Below, piece by piece: positions 1-15,200 of a stretch of 64,000 nucleotides of DNA. The translations under genes were made by a program, and so were the position numbers. Each line of letters opens with the position of its first letter. Positions within the stretch are counted from its first letter, which is position 1. Origin of the DNA: Albula goreensis (Eukaryota > Chordata > Actinopteri > Albuliformes > Albulidae); NCBI GenBank assembly GCA_022829145.1, contig CM040745.1:37134841-37198840 (forward strand). The letters are read 5' to 3'. Under the pieces are notes generated by a model. The model had not been told where the DNA came from and searched no databases. It saw only the letters and a list, made by a program, of their open reading frames with translations.

Positions 1-2296
1 CTGCTTTGTACCACCTGTAGCAATTTCAGTTGTTGTGCGAGGCGCTAAACAGGAAGTTTGTGACCATGCGACTAATCTCCCATTGTAACATAATGTTTTC
101 GATCTAGAGTCCTTATAAGAATGATTTTCTTTGCAAGTTTCCAAAAACACCACTCAAAAAATCGAAGCCGCCTACAACAAGGACAAGGAGGTCTTTATTG
201 CCTAGGATTTAAATCGTGAAAATAATTTTACACTTGATTCTGAAATAGATACATCATTGCCGCTGCGAATGGAGTTGCTATTGGAGATTTAAAATTAGGT
301 CATTTTTATTAGCTTTGGCTGAAAGAATCTTGAACGTCTACCGAAAGCTTGAAGCAATCTGATGAAGCTCTCAATTTGGGAACTAGGAGCCCTAAATATC
401 GACTCCCTCTGCTGGAGAAAAAAAGTAGGTCTCCGCATAGATACAGAAGTGTCACAGATGAAGAACTGGTGTTAGTGACAGCTCCGACACCAGAAAGACA
501 CGGGTACATACACCTTTGAGGATCTAAAGCTGTAAAATTATTGTGATACAAGTACCGTTATATTTCTATTCAGTTTATTTCTGCTCCCAAAGGGACCTTT
601 CTTGTTGTAGGTGAGTCTGTGTTGACTGACTAAGCCAGTAAAGTGATGCCTGTTGACTTACTGATACAAACCACTTTTGAAAGCCTTTTATGTGGTTTAC
701 AATGTACGACACTGAACGCTGTGAAAAGATCGCACATAATCAGTCTGGTTATCTTAAAATAGATGGACAATTTCAAGGACTGCCTGGAAAAGCATTCAAT
801 CAGAGCACCCTGCAAGAGATGAGTGAAGCACATAGCAACCATGATGGAGGAGCATATTATTATTGGAAGCTTTGCAAATCTATTCATAATATAAACAAAG
901 AAATTGACCCTACTTTTTTTGTTAAAATGTAGCTGTTACAAAGCTATTTCTAAACCACTCATGCGTTTGCAATATTTCAAAAAGAATTCTGTTATTGTGT
1001 GGGTTTTTTTGTTATCATTTACTTACTTTATAATTTACTTACAAAAGCTTTGCTGAGGTTTTGTTACATCACTTTTTGATGACATCATTTGCTGCTGACT
1101 TGTTCTGTAACGGATTTTCATAAACAAGTCATACCATTAAAGGAGACAATCCAAAGACCAGTTGGTGTCGACGGAATGGAATTGGTTTGCATCCACTTAT
1201 GTCCGCACCACCAATTACCATGCAAAGAGGAACGGCAGTTTGTGCCGTCTAAGCTTTTGTAGACCATCAACTTAAAACACAGCAGCTGTGTCTTGTGTAC
1301 CTCCCATACACACATATTCAAAATCAATGACAGTCTCCACATCAAAGTGGAGTCAGGACGTGCAGTGGAGGATGTCTGCTAATAGCTCTGAAATGCTTTC
1401 ACTAAAACATTAAAGAGTAAAAAAAAAGAAAAGCAACATGCTAGATAGACCAGGTTGAGTCAATATGCGGCTGGCTCCCTAAAGGAGAATATTCCCTAGG
1501 TTCCTAATTCTTTGGAGAAATGGAGAAATGTGCAGAATTAAAATATGCAAAATAATGATGGATGCATAGGCGACACAAAAGAAATAGACAATATTACCAA
1601 ACAAAGCTTAACTAGACCATATATTGAGCACAGACCAAATAGCAAGCAAAGCTTGACTAGACCATATAACCAAGCACAGACCATGTAACCAAGCTCAGAC
1701 CATATACTAAGCAAAGCCTACCTAAGGAAGTTACCTGTGTACAGCAAAAGCAGGACACAGAGTGGTAATTGCTATTCAGTGCTAGGGATGACACAGTTAA
1801 GATTCCTGCCAACTCGCACGTTGGAGGCTGACATGTAGCAGAGCTCCACAAAAAGTGCCTTAACACAATAAACAGCCAGTATTATGATATATGCCAACTG
1901 TTATATAAAATATCTTAATCAGATGTTAAAACAAAATAACCAGTGTTTGAAAAAAACTAGGTCTCATTATCAACAAATACCTGAAATTATTTGTGTAAAT
2001 GGCATGAAATTCAACTACTTTGTTTGCTGTAAGGAACTTTGTTTGTGCAGTGGACAAATAAGACAAATGGGACAAATAATCACAGAACAGTCTCAGAACA
2101 ATCACGCACTCGATCAGCCAATCAGTGCCTGCGGTCGTAACTCATGTAAATATTAAAAAAAAGAATGAAAGTAAAAATACCAAAGAAATAAAAACAGGGA
2201 GATTAAAGTAGTCAATGAAATGAAATGAAAGAGACTGAATCCTTGTTCCTCACCATTAACTCTGAGATTTGTCCTTGACTTGCCCTTGGCACGTAG
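1..2296 (+). other. rims4 intron 1 (part)
   Basis: No coding exon is seen; I looked for the short RIMS4 first exon (the MERSQSRLSLSASFEA type) and did not find it. The stretch holds AT-rich sequence and one short degenerate tandem array near 1598-1715. Confidence 0.6.
1598..1715. repeat. Short degenerate tandem repeat
   Basis: The phrase agaccatat(a/g)...aagc(a/t)(c/a)ag recurs about five times. Two longer copies begin with aaagctt(a/g)actagaccatat at about 54-bp spacing, and a shorter 20-24 bp period lies inside them. The copies have diverged. Confidence 0.6.
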
Positions 2297-2438
2297 ATGC
2301 GGAGGGACGCCGGCTGAAGGGGACGATCCAGAGGAGCACCGAAACGGGGCTGGCGGTGGAGATGCCCAGCCGTACGGTCCGACAAGCCAGCCACGAGTCC
2401 ATCGAGGACAGCATGAACAGCTACGGATCGGAGGGAAA
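2297..2438 (+). CDS. rims4: rims4 exon 2
   Basis: The acceptor is a pyrimidine-rich stretch ending in cacgtag and the donor is gtgagt at 2439. The exon encodes AEGRRLKGTIQ, RSTETGLAVEMPSRT, then VRQASHESIEDSMNSYGSEG. It starts in phase 1 (the first codon, probably Asp, is split) and ends two bases into an Asn codon completed by the next exon. The exon is GC-rich inside an AT-rich intron. Confidence 0.92.
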
Positions 2439-5400
2439 GTGAGTATCTGCCCTCCCACGCTAGCTCTTAGGTCCAGGCCACCGTTGTTTCGCGCTTTTAT
2501 TTTTATTTTCCTTCATTCTTATCAGTTTGTGGTAAAGTCATTATCAGGGACATTCATTTTGATAGTGCCCGCCATTATATTTGGTTTGAGCGTTGGGAAT
2601 GTTCAAATCACTTGAAGAATGAAAGAATACACACCGTGATACTCTTTTTTTATTATTTGCTATCAGACAAAAACTGATAGCTTTTTGGTCTTTTTACTGA
2701 AAAGGTCTGCTGACTCAAATTGAATGAAAAATGTATGCTTCACTGTGAGAAAAATTGAATATTTTGTACAGGTTTTGCCTGTGTAAAACATCATAAAATC
2801 TCTGCGATCAACTGCTCTCTGTCCTTGCTATCTGAGGAAGGACACAGCAGCGGAAAAGCTGTGCGTCCTCTTCCTTCCGAACCCATGAACAAAGATCGAT
2901 AGAAAACAAAACGCAATCAGGAAAAAAAAAAAAAAAAACACCTCTGTAATTGCTGTTAAAGGGTAGCCAGCCCACGGTAAACAGAGGGGAGGCCGTTGCA
3001 TCTGAGCGAAATGCTGAACCCCAAGGGGGCCGGTGTGACAGCACGTGATCAGACATGATCCCCCCCCCCCCCCACCCCCACCAGACAGCCCTATGCCAGT
3101 GCAAGACTCTGTGGGTTGAACAGAACCTTCACACACCCAGCATACGGCTTAGCACTCATTACCAACGACTTCATAATGACTGAAACAGGCATGACAGATA
3201 AGAGGCTCTTGAAGATACAAGAATGTAGGGTCTGATTCACTTTTAGCCCACGACAGTGGCGCATAATATGATGAAATAAATACAAAAAGTTACTGATATC
3301 ATAACAGTATCAATCTTTGAACAATATTTTAAGAAAAAATGGACAAATTGTATAGACACTATTCCATCACAATAAGCTTTACAAGTGTAAGGAATGAACT
3401 CTGATGATCCTGATATATTGAAAAACATGTCAGATAATAGCCTCACTGTGAAGTCCATCAAATCTCTCTGTAATTCACGAGCAATAGCCTTTAAGCTTGG
3501 AAACAATAATTAATTATCCAAACTGACCTTGTGGAGCATTTTCCTTGCTTTATCCTGTAAATGAATAATATAAACATAGATATTAGAGTAGCATAAATGA
3601 TAAAAGCTGAAGCCCCAGGTATCGCCACCCAAGATCACTCCTCAGCAGATCAAAACAAATGTCATACTGTTTACTTAAGAGGTCACCAAATTAATTGGTG
3701 AATATTAACACGATCAAAGACATAATATAAAACCTTCGATACATCACGGTGTAACTCAATTATTGAGACCGAGTCTGCTCTTTATTGATCAAGGAAATTG
3801 AAATAATTGTTTTTGGAGATGGAAAACGGTTGCAGAAATCCAAATGGTTAACTGTGTTTGTGGTTTCGTTGGCAATTGCTTTTGGAAGGTGGGAAAGTTG
3901 CGCTTCACTCATTTCTCAACCACATACACAGCAGTGATACTTAACACTGGAAATGGCGGGTGTAAAGAATGTGGATGCTTAATGGATATGAAACAATACA
4001 TACTGCTAAATGTGTAGTTCTGTGTTAAATACTTACTTAAAAATACCTTTTGAATTCAGCAATTGTATTAACCAACAATCAGCAGGATTGTCTCTCAGCT
4101 AAAGTACTCACGCAATTTAAATGTCTCCCATGTGAAGCTTCAAATAGTAAGTTAGTTTGTACTTCTCCTATATAAATCCTGCCCTTATGTTGAGAGTGAG
4201 GTTTTCAGCAAAAAGGTTTTAGAGGCAAATCATGCCATGATCAAAGGAAATTATTGAAACCCTCCTGAAGAAGGCGATTGAAGAATCTCTGTCTGGAGAA
4301 CATTACGTCAAGTTTTAAGGCTCCAGTGCTTCACCAAACCATAGTCAGACCCATTCAGAAAATTTGGGACAGGAGTGAATCTTCCTCCCAGTGGCTATCC
4401 TGCCAAAAATTCTTCAAGGACAAGGCCTAAAATCATCCCATAGAACCCAGGAACACCATCCCGAGAACTGCAGGCCTCTTGGCCTTGTTTTTATTATGCA
4501 CCATCAGGAAGACAGTGGGAAAAATGGAGAGTAGGAATGCAGAAAGCACTGCTCACAAAGAGCATCGCTACTGGTCACAAGTTTGTCAAAAGCCTCTGGA
4601 AAACCCTCAAAACTTCTGGAACAATGTTCTATGGATGAGTCTTCAGCAACGTTTTTGGCAATTGGGACCCCATTATGGCCGCTAAAAGCCAAACACAGCA
4701 TTAAACAGTAAGAATCATACTCCAACGATAAAGCACAGTGGCGGCAGTATCTTGCCACCACAAAAGGAACCTTAAATTGTGTTCTGTATCGGAGAACTCT
4801 GCATGATGATGCAAAGACATCCATCTGTGAGCTGAGGCTGAAGTACAGCTGAGTCAAGCGGTGAGTCAATGATCTGAAGCAGGCAAGCGATCTACATCAA
4901 AATTGTTAAAAAACCATGAGCATCTCCAGCAGTTCTGCATGCAGGACTAGCCAAGAATTCCTCCACGGCGTTTTGGGAGACTGATGTATAACTACAGGAA
5001 GCATTTACATGGAGCATTGCCTCTGAGAATGGCATAAGGTTTTGAGTCTAAGGGACCTTGCTGTAAAGTGCTTTGGGTATCAAGATAAAATGCAATATAG
5101 TTGTTAGTATTATTATTAAGATCTGTATGTTGGGCATTCATTCAGTGCTGCTAAGAACAAGAGCAGAAGATAGAGAGTCAAAGCCCAGGGGTCCTAACCA
5201 CCACTGCCAGCCATCCTCTTGGCTAAAGCACAATCCCTTATGAACAACTGTCTGAAATATAGCAGCGGTTACCTCCTGTGTTTTTCCGTAAATCTGGCCC
5301 AACCCCTAAACAGCCTTATTTTACCTGATTTCAAACTACAAATGCATTATTCTCACTGAATTTACCAGGGAGGGATACTCTAAATCAAGATCAATGCCTC

Positions 5401-8400
5401 ATAGAGATAACTTTGTGTTCAGTTCAGTGTTACTTGTGTCATGAAAGTGGCTCACTTCTTGACTGGGTACTTTGGTATGGTTTAACACTCCATACCTAAC
5501 CTGCTCTGTGAAAGGTTGAGCTGAAGCTAGAACCTCTGAGCGTGCAAATGTGGACCAATCAGACCTCTAGGAATCACCATACCTGAGAAACTCTGTGGTG
5601 ATTTGTTTGCACATTGTTTATTCTGTGTTGTAAGAGAATATTTAGGATAGAAAAGTCAAGAAGCTTTCTCTTAAGGTTTGCTGTACAAAGGATAAAGATT
5701 CTCTCCTGATGGAGGAGAATGTTTGTGCATGCTCCTTGAGCCATATGTCTACAATCAGACACGGCAGATCTGTGCACAATCTATGTGCATTGCCTGTGTG
5801 ACTTTGCAACTGTCGGATTCCAGTATTCTGTAGGACATGCAGAAGATCTCAGCAAAAGTGATGTGTGCTGGGAAATTTTCAAGTTGTACTTTGCCCTGGA
5901 TAAATGCTGGAGGTGTGTATAGTGAACAAAAGTGGGAATTTTTAATTAAAAATTGAGATTCAGATTGTGTATAGGAATGGATATTTGTGCGAGTCATAGT
6001 CAACCAAAGAGTGTGAACAAGGAAATTCTAACATTTAAAAAAAAAAAAAAAACAATTTTATTACCTTCAAGTTTGAATAATGTTTTTGTATTTGGTCTTG
6101 ATCTACTGCCAAGACAGATTCACATCGTTAGGATTTCGACTAAAGACAGAGATAATTATTCTCTTAAAACTAAAAGAGATGCCTAAGGATGGCTAATGCA
6201 GAATACATTTGCTTGGGAAGCAGAACATGAGCACTCTGATTGGGGATTTGTATCCCAGTCATGCCATTACCAGCTGTGGCTCGAGGTCCACATTGGTTGA
6301 GCAATGATTGGCCAACCCTTCTGGGAAGGTGTGGCTCTGGATACCACTCCCGGTTGACCATATGTTCTGACCTCATCATCCTCTTACAACAGGCAGAATG
6401 TGATTGGTGGTGTGAGATGAGGGCTTGTCGTCACATGACTCAGGGAGTCATATGTCATGTCTGCCTCCTTCTGGCAGGATCAGGGTTCTCCGTGGGGCTA
6501 AACGGTTTGGATGGGGTAAAAGAAGGCTTATAAAAACCTATTAGTGTACACCCAAGTTGCCCTGCCATTAACAAAATTACGCTTAATTCATGTCGGAAAG
6601 TCACATTGCTATCCATCGCATTTATTTGTGCGTATATCATTGCTTTATACAGTAGGTTCAGTCATTACTTAAGATTAGAATAAGCAAACTTAGGGAAATG
6701 CATTTACACAGTCAGCAATTTTTGTCCATGCTTCGTCACGGAACTTGGCAGTGGTGAACGTACTGCTTTTTGCATCTATTATGCTTTTATGTTCCTGGTA
6801 CTCCTGTATAACGAGGAGTTGCTCTTCAGAGATGAAGTATTCTGCTCTGCCCTTTCCCATTTTTCCACTCGTTCTACTGGACTTGCCCCCTCTTTTACGT
6901 GAATGCGCATCTAGCTGGACTGAGAGACCATGAGCTGATCTAACGTGTTGTTAGCCACTGTCATGTCAGTGCGTAAGCTTGATAGCCAATGGTAGGGTTA
7001 GTGGAATCACTTTCAGTAACTCAAGTCGTATGTTAACATTGTTTTGTTGTATACCCTTTGACCTTCATCTCCTGTTGGTGTCCCTGTGACTTATATGTAT
7101 CCAATGAGAATTTGGGGAGATTTTTGTGATGCTGATGTACCTAATGATACAGTCTCCAAAAGGTAGTTTCAGAGCAATTGGCACATATGATCTGACCACA
7201 ATTCAGAACATACTGTTCCAGGGCTTAATCAGCAGAGCCACAGACAAAACTAACAGCATCAATAAGACAATAAAAACAACAGCAACTTAAATTTTTCTCC
7301 TTTTCTGGAGAAGAAGGGAAAATGAATGAAAAGCCAAACCAATCCTGTTCAAAGAATAGCCAACAAAAAGAAAAAATAACCCAGTCTGTCTGTATAAAAG
7401 AAAAGCATCTGCAGCAAAAACCAAGTTCAGCCTAGAAGACCATTGTTATGTAAAGATTCCTGTTGAAGACAATTGCTCACACCTGGGCTGCAAATTCTAG
7501 TTAGGCTGCCGCTGTCCAAGGTCCTGTAGTGCTCCCTGAGCTGAGGGAGGGAACAGGAAGTATGACAGCAGCCAAACAGGAGCAGATCGGTCCTTCTCTG
7601 CTCCTCCCTCCACTCTCTCCCAGTGTCACAAGTGTCACCCCTGCAAGGACATATAAAATACGATCAAACAAAACACAATGGATAAACACAGATCAGATAC
7701 TGATGTACTACCAACGTTATGAGACAAAAACACATCAACACATTTTCTAATAATTTCAGTATTGATTTTTACTACTTTCTCAATGGTGCACTGTGCTCAT
7801 TTCCAATACATGTACATCCACTATCTAATCTCCTAGAATATTCGATGAATGCTCCAAAAATGTCTTTATAAGAAGCATTCTCCAGCATTTGGTATATTTT
7901 GTTTGGGTGTCTGTTTACAGTGATCGCTAAAAAGTCAACTGTAACCTGATTCCATCTGGATAGTTTCTCTGTAATTTTACTAACATATAAAATAATTTGT
8001 TTGCCAGAGTATATGATCCCTCTGGCAGTTTTCTCCTTATTTTCAAATGACAGGAGCTTCGTTGCCACTATGGAATGCTTTCCTGACTATGGCAGGCATT
8101 ATTATAAATTTGTGGCGGTTCTATCCTCCATAAGCAAATCCATAAAAAAGGCAGATGAAATTTGTTGCGTCCACTATTGCATAACGTGCCCATCTCGACT
8201 GCAAAATAACCCCAGAGAGGGAAGTAAACCTCACTGAACCAGGATTACAGGAAATTAAAGGGAAGGGAGGAATTACTATGACAGAAAAAAAATATATTTC
8301 ATTATATTTTAGGTCAATACTCTCATGAATGCAAAACAAATACAAAAAGAAATTCTTTACATAAATGGACCGGGGAAATGCGTTTGGTTGCTAAGACGAC

Positions 8401-9193
8401 AGTAATTATCTTGATTATGCTCTTCCTGGAAGTGCTGTTGTAAGCTTGCTGGATAAAAAGACGGACGGCAAGACCTTGATTTGAGCGTTTTAATAAGTGG
8501 CAGTGTGAGCCAGCCCGATTCTCTTCGAAGTACAACATGAAGGAATTGAGCGTATCCTGGAGGAGACAGTGAGAAAGAGGTCAAGGGGAGATTAGAGGAG
8601 CATGGAGAAGATTGCCTTTGTAATGCGCTTTGTTCATCTATGACCATGGGAGAGTCTAGGCAGTATATCTATACATATGAAAAATATAATACATAATATA
8701 TCTCGTTGGACTAGTGCCCGTTTTTACTCCTGTCTGAAAAACTCCCTTTTTTTTAGAAATATAACATTGTTTTAACTTGTTATTCTTTAAAATACATGTC
8801 TTGCTTAAGTAATCACAAACTGAATCATATTTTGTCTTGAGAATTAACTTTTGAACTTAAACAAAAGGTTTGAATGTTAGGCCACTTTTAGGATAAGATT
8901 CACAGAATTCTTAGCTTTATGGGTTTATTATCTTTCCTGTAATAATGTCATGAGGCATAATCCCAGTTTATCTCATGCATAAGGCTGTTGAGTATATATT
9001 TTAGTATACCTGAAAGGAAGTACATTAGTTAAAAAAACACCACAATACTGCACGGAATAGGACAATAAAGTGGAGAGTAATTTTATAAAGATTTGCAAGG
9101 TTTGAAAAGAATTGTGGTTAATGCACAGTTCAGAGAACTATAACCTCGGTTTTCACCATTTACCAGACTACCATTTGGTGACTATATAACTAT

Positions 9194-9236
<43 letters not shown>

Positions 9237-12200
9237 TCTGTAGTGTGCCCCTTTATAAAATGTAACTACATGACTACTAAAAAGCAAACTACTACAGGTG
9301 TGTTTCATATTAATGTCAATAACAATTAGCAATATATTTGCTATTAAAGATGGCTTAAAATCTTGGTTTAATATGTGAGTTTCTAAAGAACAGATTTTGG
9401 AAGAGGTAAAACAGACAGTGCCGGAATTTCAGGTGTGATTAGATTGTTGCAGTCACAGAAACAGCAAAGTGATTTCATGTCCAAGGGGAACAGTGTTGGA
9501 AATCACAACCACATACGCCAAATGAGGAAAAATGTAAGAAACAAGATGGTCGCTCAAAACAACAAAGCAACAGCCTCAGAAATGACCGCAGTTACAGCTC
9601 TGTAACTCAGTCACAACAAACACTGTGCGTCATGACCTCTCTAAACCTGATATTTATTACTGGGCTGCCATTTGGAAGTCAGTTGTATCCAAGACAAATG
9701 CTCAACAAGTCATTGCCTGGTGTAATCAGCAGAAAAACTGGACTTTTGAGCTGTGAAAGATAGTAATAGGGTTCACTGAGCTTTCTTTTACTCTTTTTCC
9801 TACATCTGGATGGGTTCATGCTTCTACAACCTTAACCTTCAACCCAAAATGTCTTGCCAACTGTTAAACATGGTGATGAGTTGGTTATAATACAGGGCAC
9901 CTTCTTGTGGAAATTATAGAGTCAGATTATTACTCTGCCTGGCAGAATTACAACCAAGGAAAGCAAAGCTATTTTAAGTGGCCAAGGGCTACCCAATGGT
10001 GCAAAAAGAGCCTCCTCTAGATGTTCCCTGGTTACAACACAATAAGGTCCCTGCAAAATGAACTGAAGATCGGTTTCATGAACACCAAAATGAAGTTAAA
10101 CACCTTCCATGGACCACCCCCTCCCCCAATCACCATTCACCAGATTCAATTCAAAACTCATGCATTTCCCAGGAAAGACAGAAACTGCCCTGAAGGTGAA
10201 GGGCAGCCCACATCTATATTAGTTCTTACATATTCATGCAGTTCTACATTTTATGTTTGGGTTCTACTGTCTACCCCATATTACAAAGCAAAATGTAATA
10301 TAATTACAATGAAATATAATCGTCATATGTTTTCATTTTTAATAGCAGTGCGTGTAGATTAAGGGATCTACACGCCAGCTGGGGGAATTATATCAGTACG
10401 TTTTTTTTTGTCACTGTACTCATTAATCCCAGTGTAGGAGAGGCAGAAATTTCTGAAGGGAGCCTGGGACTGATGAACACTGAGATTGCCTGTGAGAGAT
10501 GGCAGAACAGAGATGAGAAGGGGGGCCAGGTCTCATTTGAGACCCTGCCTGTCGAAAACGCCCAGCATCTGGTATCTAGCGCAGGCCATCCCAACAGTAG
10601 TTTAAAAATAGATCAGCAGGGAGGGGAGGAGGTGGAGAAGGGGAGGGGGGGGGGGGAGGGTGAAAAAAAGGAAAAATTGAGGTCAAAACTTTAGCACAGA
10701 CTGGAAAGGAAATTAATTGTGATCCTTCAACACCTCTGTGATGTGCTATGAGAACAGGGGCCAAGTACACACACACAAGCAGGCGAAAGGGGATAAAAAT
10801 AGCCGGAGGAAAGGACGGCCAGAGCGGGAGAACAGAGAGGGGATGCTATGTTCTCTGGACGCTCCCTGTACGAACATGTATCCTATCATGTGACCTACCG
10901 CTAATGTGCTGTCAGTGCTAATGCCTAATACCTGGAAGACGAATTCATTACCTTCAACACAGCAGGCAAAACAAATCAACATGTATGTATGGCTGAATAT
11001 TCATTTAAATACGTCTTTGCTTCACAGTGAAAGACAATCATCAGATTTCCGCCAGTTTTTTTTTAATCATGACTGTGAGCATCTCTTTTTAAAGCCCAAC
11101 ACATAAAGGATTTTAAGATGCACCCAACGAAATATAACTGTCATAGGTTTCAATACTATCAACACGGGAAATGTGTTGCTGTATAATGGCGGCCAATGCA
11201 GAGCAGTCCACGAAAATTTCTGTAGTCGATTGAAAGAACTCACCAGGCTTGAACTTTTGAGGGAACACGTTGTGCTGTAGCATTATGGCATCGATCAGTA
11301 GGTTGGTGAGTAGGGTCGGCTCATATCGCTTTCAGTGTTTGGACAAAATGGCTGATGATCTGATCATCTTTTTGTACACTCACTCTGATCTTTTATAATG
11401 CCTAAAATAACCTTCTGAAACAACACAAGACAACTGCAATTGCATTTAGCTGATAAACCACAATAGCTAATTTTGTATGTCCAAAATTCCTGATTGACAG
11501 CTAGCTAGATTGCAACATACAAAATATGCATTATTACAGTGACAAAATGTCTTTCCTACATTATCTCTGCAAATAGTTTGAGTGTAGTGTATTTTGGCAG
11601 CATTAAGTGCATCGGATTGTATGGATTTATTTAACTATAGTTCTGTGAAACACTAAACACCAACCCCCCCATTTTGGTAATGCCCAAAAAGGAAAACGAA
11701 CCACAGACTACCGTCTGTGTGTGCACGTCTACTACATTTGTGTGAATGGATACTGTTTGATGAATGCATTTCTGCTCTATCATCTGACCTCTGGTTTATC
11801 ATATACATTACATACTGTTTTTATTATGCATTGCCACATAATCTCTCTAAATTCTAGCCTGGATAATCTGTTTTTGAATGTGCAATAATATTTTGTGTCT
11901 AGGATTCATAAATTCATTCAATTTCCAAGTATTACAAGGGATATTATTATCTATTTTACAATAATAATGCTTAATAGATTAAAATAAAAAAGGACTGATT
12001 TTGCTCCAGAAATATATGATTAAGCCCTACATAAATACTGCCTGCATACCAGACGGTAACTTTCCCCCGTTAGGGTAGCAGAAACACCTGTGCCGCTTTG
12101 CTCTGTCCCGCCTCTTTCTTTGCACGCCACATTCTGTCGGCCCTCATCACTGCCAAAAATCACACATCCATTAATTCCCTTAATTCTGCCTCAGGGCTCG

Positions 12201-15200
12201 TGGTTTATGTCTTCTTCAGACCTGGCCCTGTGCCATAGAAGCACTTTGTTTGGTTTTATCCCAGAGGGGCTGATGGGTATGGTAGGCCTCCAAGCCCTCC
12301 CCCAACCCCCAACCCCCGAGCCCAATGCAGGCATTGTCGAAAGAGATTTATCTAAAGCTGTTAGAATTGCATAATGGGGCCAGGCAGAACAGTAGTGGAA
12401 TTGGATGGCAAATTTGTGTTAGCGAGTGAGCTACTTCATGAATAAATCTATTCCTCCTGAAAGTTAGTAAAGAAGAGCGTGCTCGACGATATATACACCA
12501 GACAAACAAGTATGTTTGAAGTGAGGGCAAGCATTTACAAAACTAAGAAACAAAGTTAAGTACTCGACCTTGACCGATATCATAACAGTGCTCTCCAACA
12601 CACACTATGCAGTATATGGCAAAATTTCATATGCTGAATTTCATATGACGAACATTTGGCAGGTCAGAGAGTTCTAAAATTTCTGTGGTTTTTATCTTGT
12701 GAAGTCATGTATATTATACCTCAAAGCTACCATTCTTATGAAAGTGAACTGGTACCAGGAAATTGCAAGGTACTCTCTCCAACATATCCAAACACGTTCG
12801 GACTCCAAAGTGTCCCAGTCTATGCCTTGACAAACTATGAACCCCAACACACTCGTTATACGCACTCAGGTAATGGTGAATTATTTAAAAACAATTAACT
12901 TTATCTGGAGTATAATCTATAACATCTGCTTTACAGAGTATTAAATTAGGTACCTGGCAGTATGAGATTTAGCTACCTGAGTTAGGCACACTGAAGCAAA
13001 AGTTCCACAACTTCATCTAAAGTTTGCCTGCATTGTTCTGTAGTGTCCTCGGATGACTGTGTGGACTCCATTTTGTTGCACCTACTACACTCATATCTAC
13101 ATCTCATACTACTGGTTCATGATTTTTTTTTCATTCTATTTAATTCTCAGCTAAGTAAGCCTAGGTAGCACAATGTCTGAATGTGGACTTATGAACATAT
13201 TTTTGCGCAAACAAAGTTACAGATATGTGGTTACATAATCACATCAAAGCCACTATCATGTGTTCTCAGCAAAGTGCCTATCAGACAGAGTCCAAAGGGA
13301 AGTCTACCCCAAAATAATGTTCACACAAAGATTCCATGAGTTTGTTTAGCAATACAAGAACTATACAATCTTTGAATCAAGATGTTGTATAAATATCAAC
13401 AAAATTATGCAAATGTAGTAGTATGGACTCATGTCTGTTCATCATACTCTCATTTTACTTCGTTGAATGATAAAAATGTTCCACTAAGAAATTTTGCAGT
13501 TTACTCCTGCTGTGTTAGTATACCCAATTCTATCGTTTTAATGCTAAGACTGAACTCTACTAAATGTAATAAGTGAAGTATTTCAAATCCCTTCATGTTC
13601 AATCACAAAGGCAAGGTACTACTCATAATCAATGAATTACAATTATGGACCACATTTATAAAGTTTCTATTATGTTTTTAATACTTCATACATTTATTAT
13701 GTATGAAGTGAGCATCGATCAATTCAACAAAGCCCAGCAATTTGGAGCTTAATATTTGCCATGATATTTCTTCTAGGTGGATACATTTTCTCATAAAACA
13801 GGTATAAACTCAAACAGAAGCTATGCAAACGTATTATGTTATGATCCATCTCCACTAGCATTTCTGAAGATATTAAATTTCTATGTGTGGAAGAACCCTG
13901 AATGGATAAACCATCTGTGATTATTGGGTCACATGCAGATTTAAAATGAATGTCTATGTGTTTGAGTGTGTATGTCTGTATACTTGCATATAGATACATT
14001 AACTTACATTATCTACATTAGTCTACATCTTTTATTACTTTCATAAATCATTCATCAATTCCAAAACCATGTTCCAGAGCTCAATAGTTCTGAATTCATC
14101 CATCTTGTATCTTGGCAATAAATCTCTTCATAAAAATAACAAAATGTAGTTAAATAACCATGACTCATACAAAAGAAGTCTTGGTGAAAACTTGGACTGC
14201 AAAAACTGATTTCTTTGCGGCTGTGAAAGCCGTGAACAAGAAATTGCAATGTGGGACAGACGGGCCAAAACTAACTCCCATCAGTCTAGAGGAATGGAGT
14301 ATAGGAAGGAAAAAACTTAATTTTGCAAGATCCTTCAAATAGAATATTTGGCCTGAAAAACATGAACTCTTTTCATAGGTATATTGTGTATAATAACTCT
14401 CTCTCTTTCTCTTTCTCCCCCTCCCCACAGTCTTAATTACAGTGGGATGTGCTTAGCTTCAGACTCCCAGTTCAGTGACTTTCTGGACGGGATGGGCCCG
14501 GCTCAGTTTGTGGGGAGGCAGACTCTTGCGACGACATCCATGGGTGAGTTGCACTGGACATGGGAAACGGCAAGCATGGTTCCTTCCACCGTTTGCTTTT
14601 GCAAAAGAGTTACACTTTTGAGGAACCCAGTACACCTCCTCCTGCTGCATAATTTACAAACAATTCAATATGTTTTAATGGCATTGGCCTGAAAATAAAA
14701 CATTTTTTTACTGACTTATCACAAGCGATTTATGAATACACTTGCTCAGTATAACCTCTTTCCTTGGTCTGGATGATCACTGAACTTACAAAGAGTCTTT
14801 GTGAGGGCAAGACAAAAACTTAGTTGATACTGAACAAAAGTGACAGCATCTGTTGGGTTTGTCTCATTTAGGTGATGTGGAGATTGGTCTCATGGAAAGA
14901 AACGGCCAACTAGAGGTGGAGATTATTCAAGCTAGAGGGCTAACAATGAGGCCTGGATCCAAAGGACCCCCAGGTAATTCGGCAATAACCTTTCTCTGTT
15001 TCTTTTTATAAACACTGCAAACTGATACATGATCCTGTCTATATTTTACCATGAGAAATGCATACTGAGAAGAATGAGTGAATTTCCCAAGAATAATTAG
15101 CATCCAAATTCCACTCACACAAACTGTCAAGGTCTGGGTGCCAAAAGCCAAAAAAATAGTCAAAGTAAAATTCGATTCCCTCTGAATGTTTCTTTTCCAC

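Larger units (their letters stand above)
2439..14430 (+). other. rims4 intron 2 (12 kb)
   Basis: A long intron between exons 2 and 3. It carries two Tc1-like relics, an L2-type tail, a SINE-like repeat, an LTR-like repeat and an AG microsatellite, all listed separately. The remainder is AT-rich and I see no exon in it. Confidence 0.7.

Noticed and set aside
2280-2615. A 111-codon plus-strand open frame
   Set aside because: Wrong frame of rims4 exon 2 reading into the intron.
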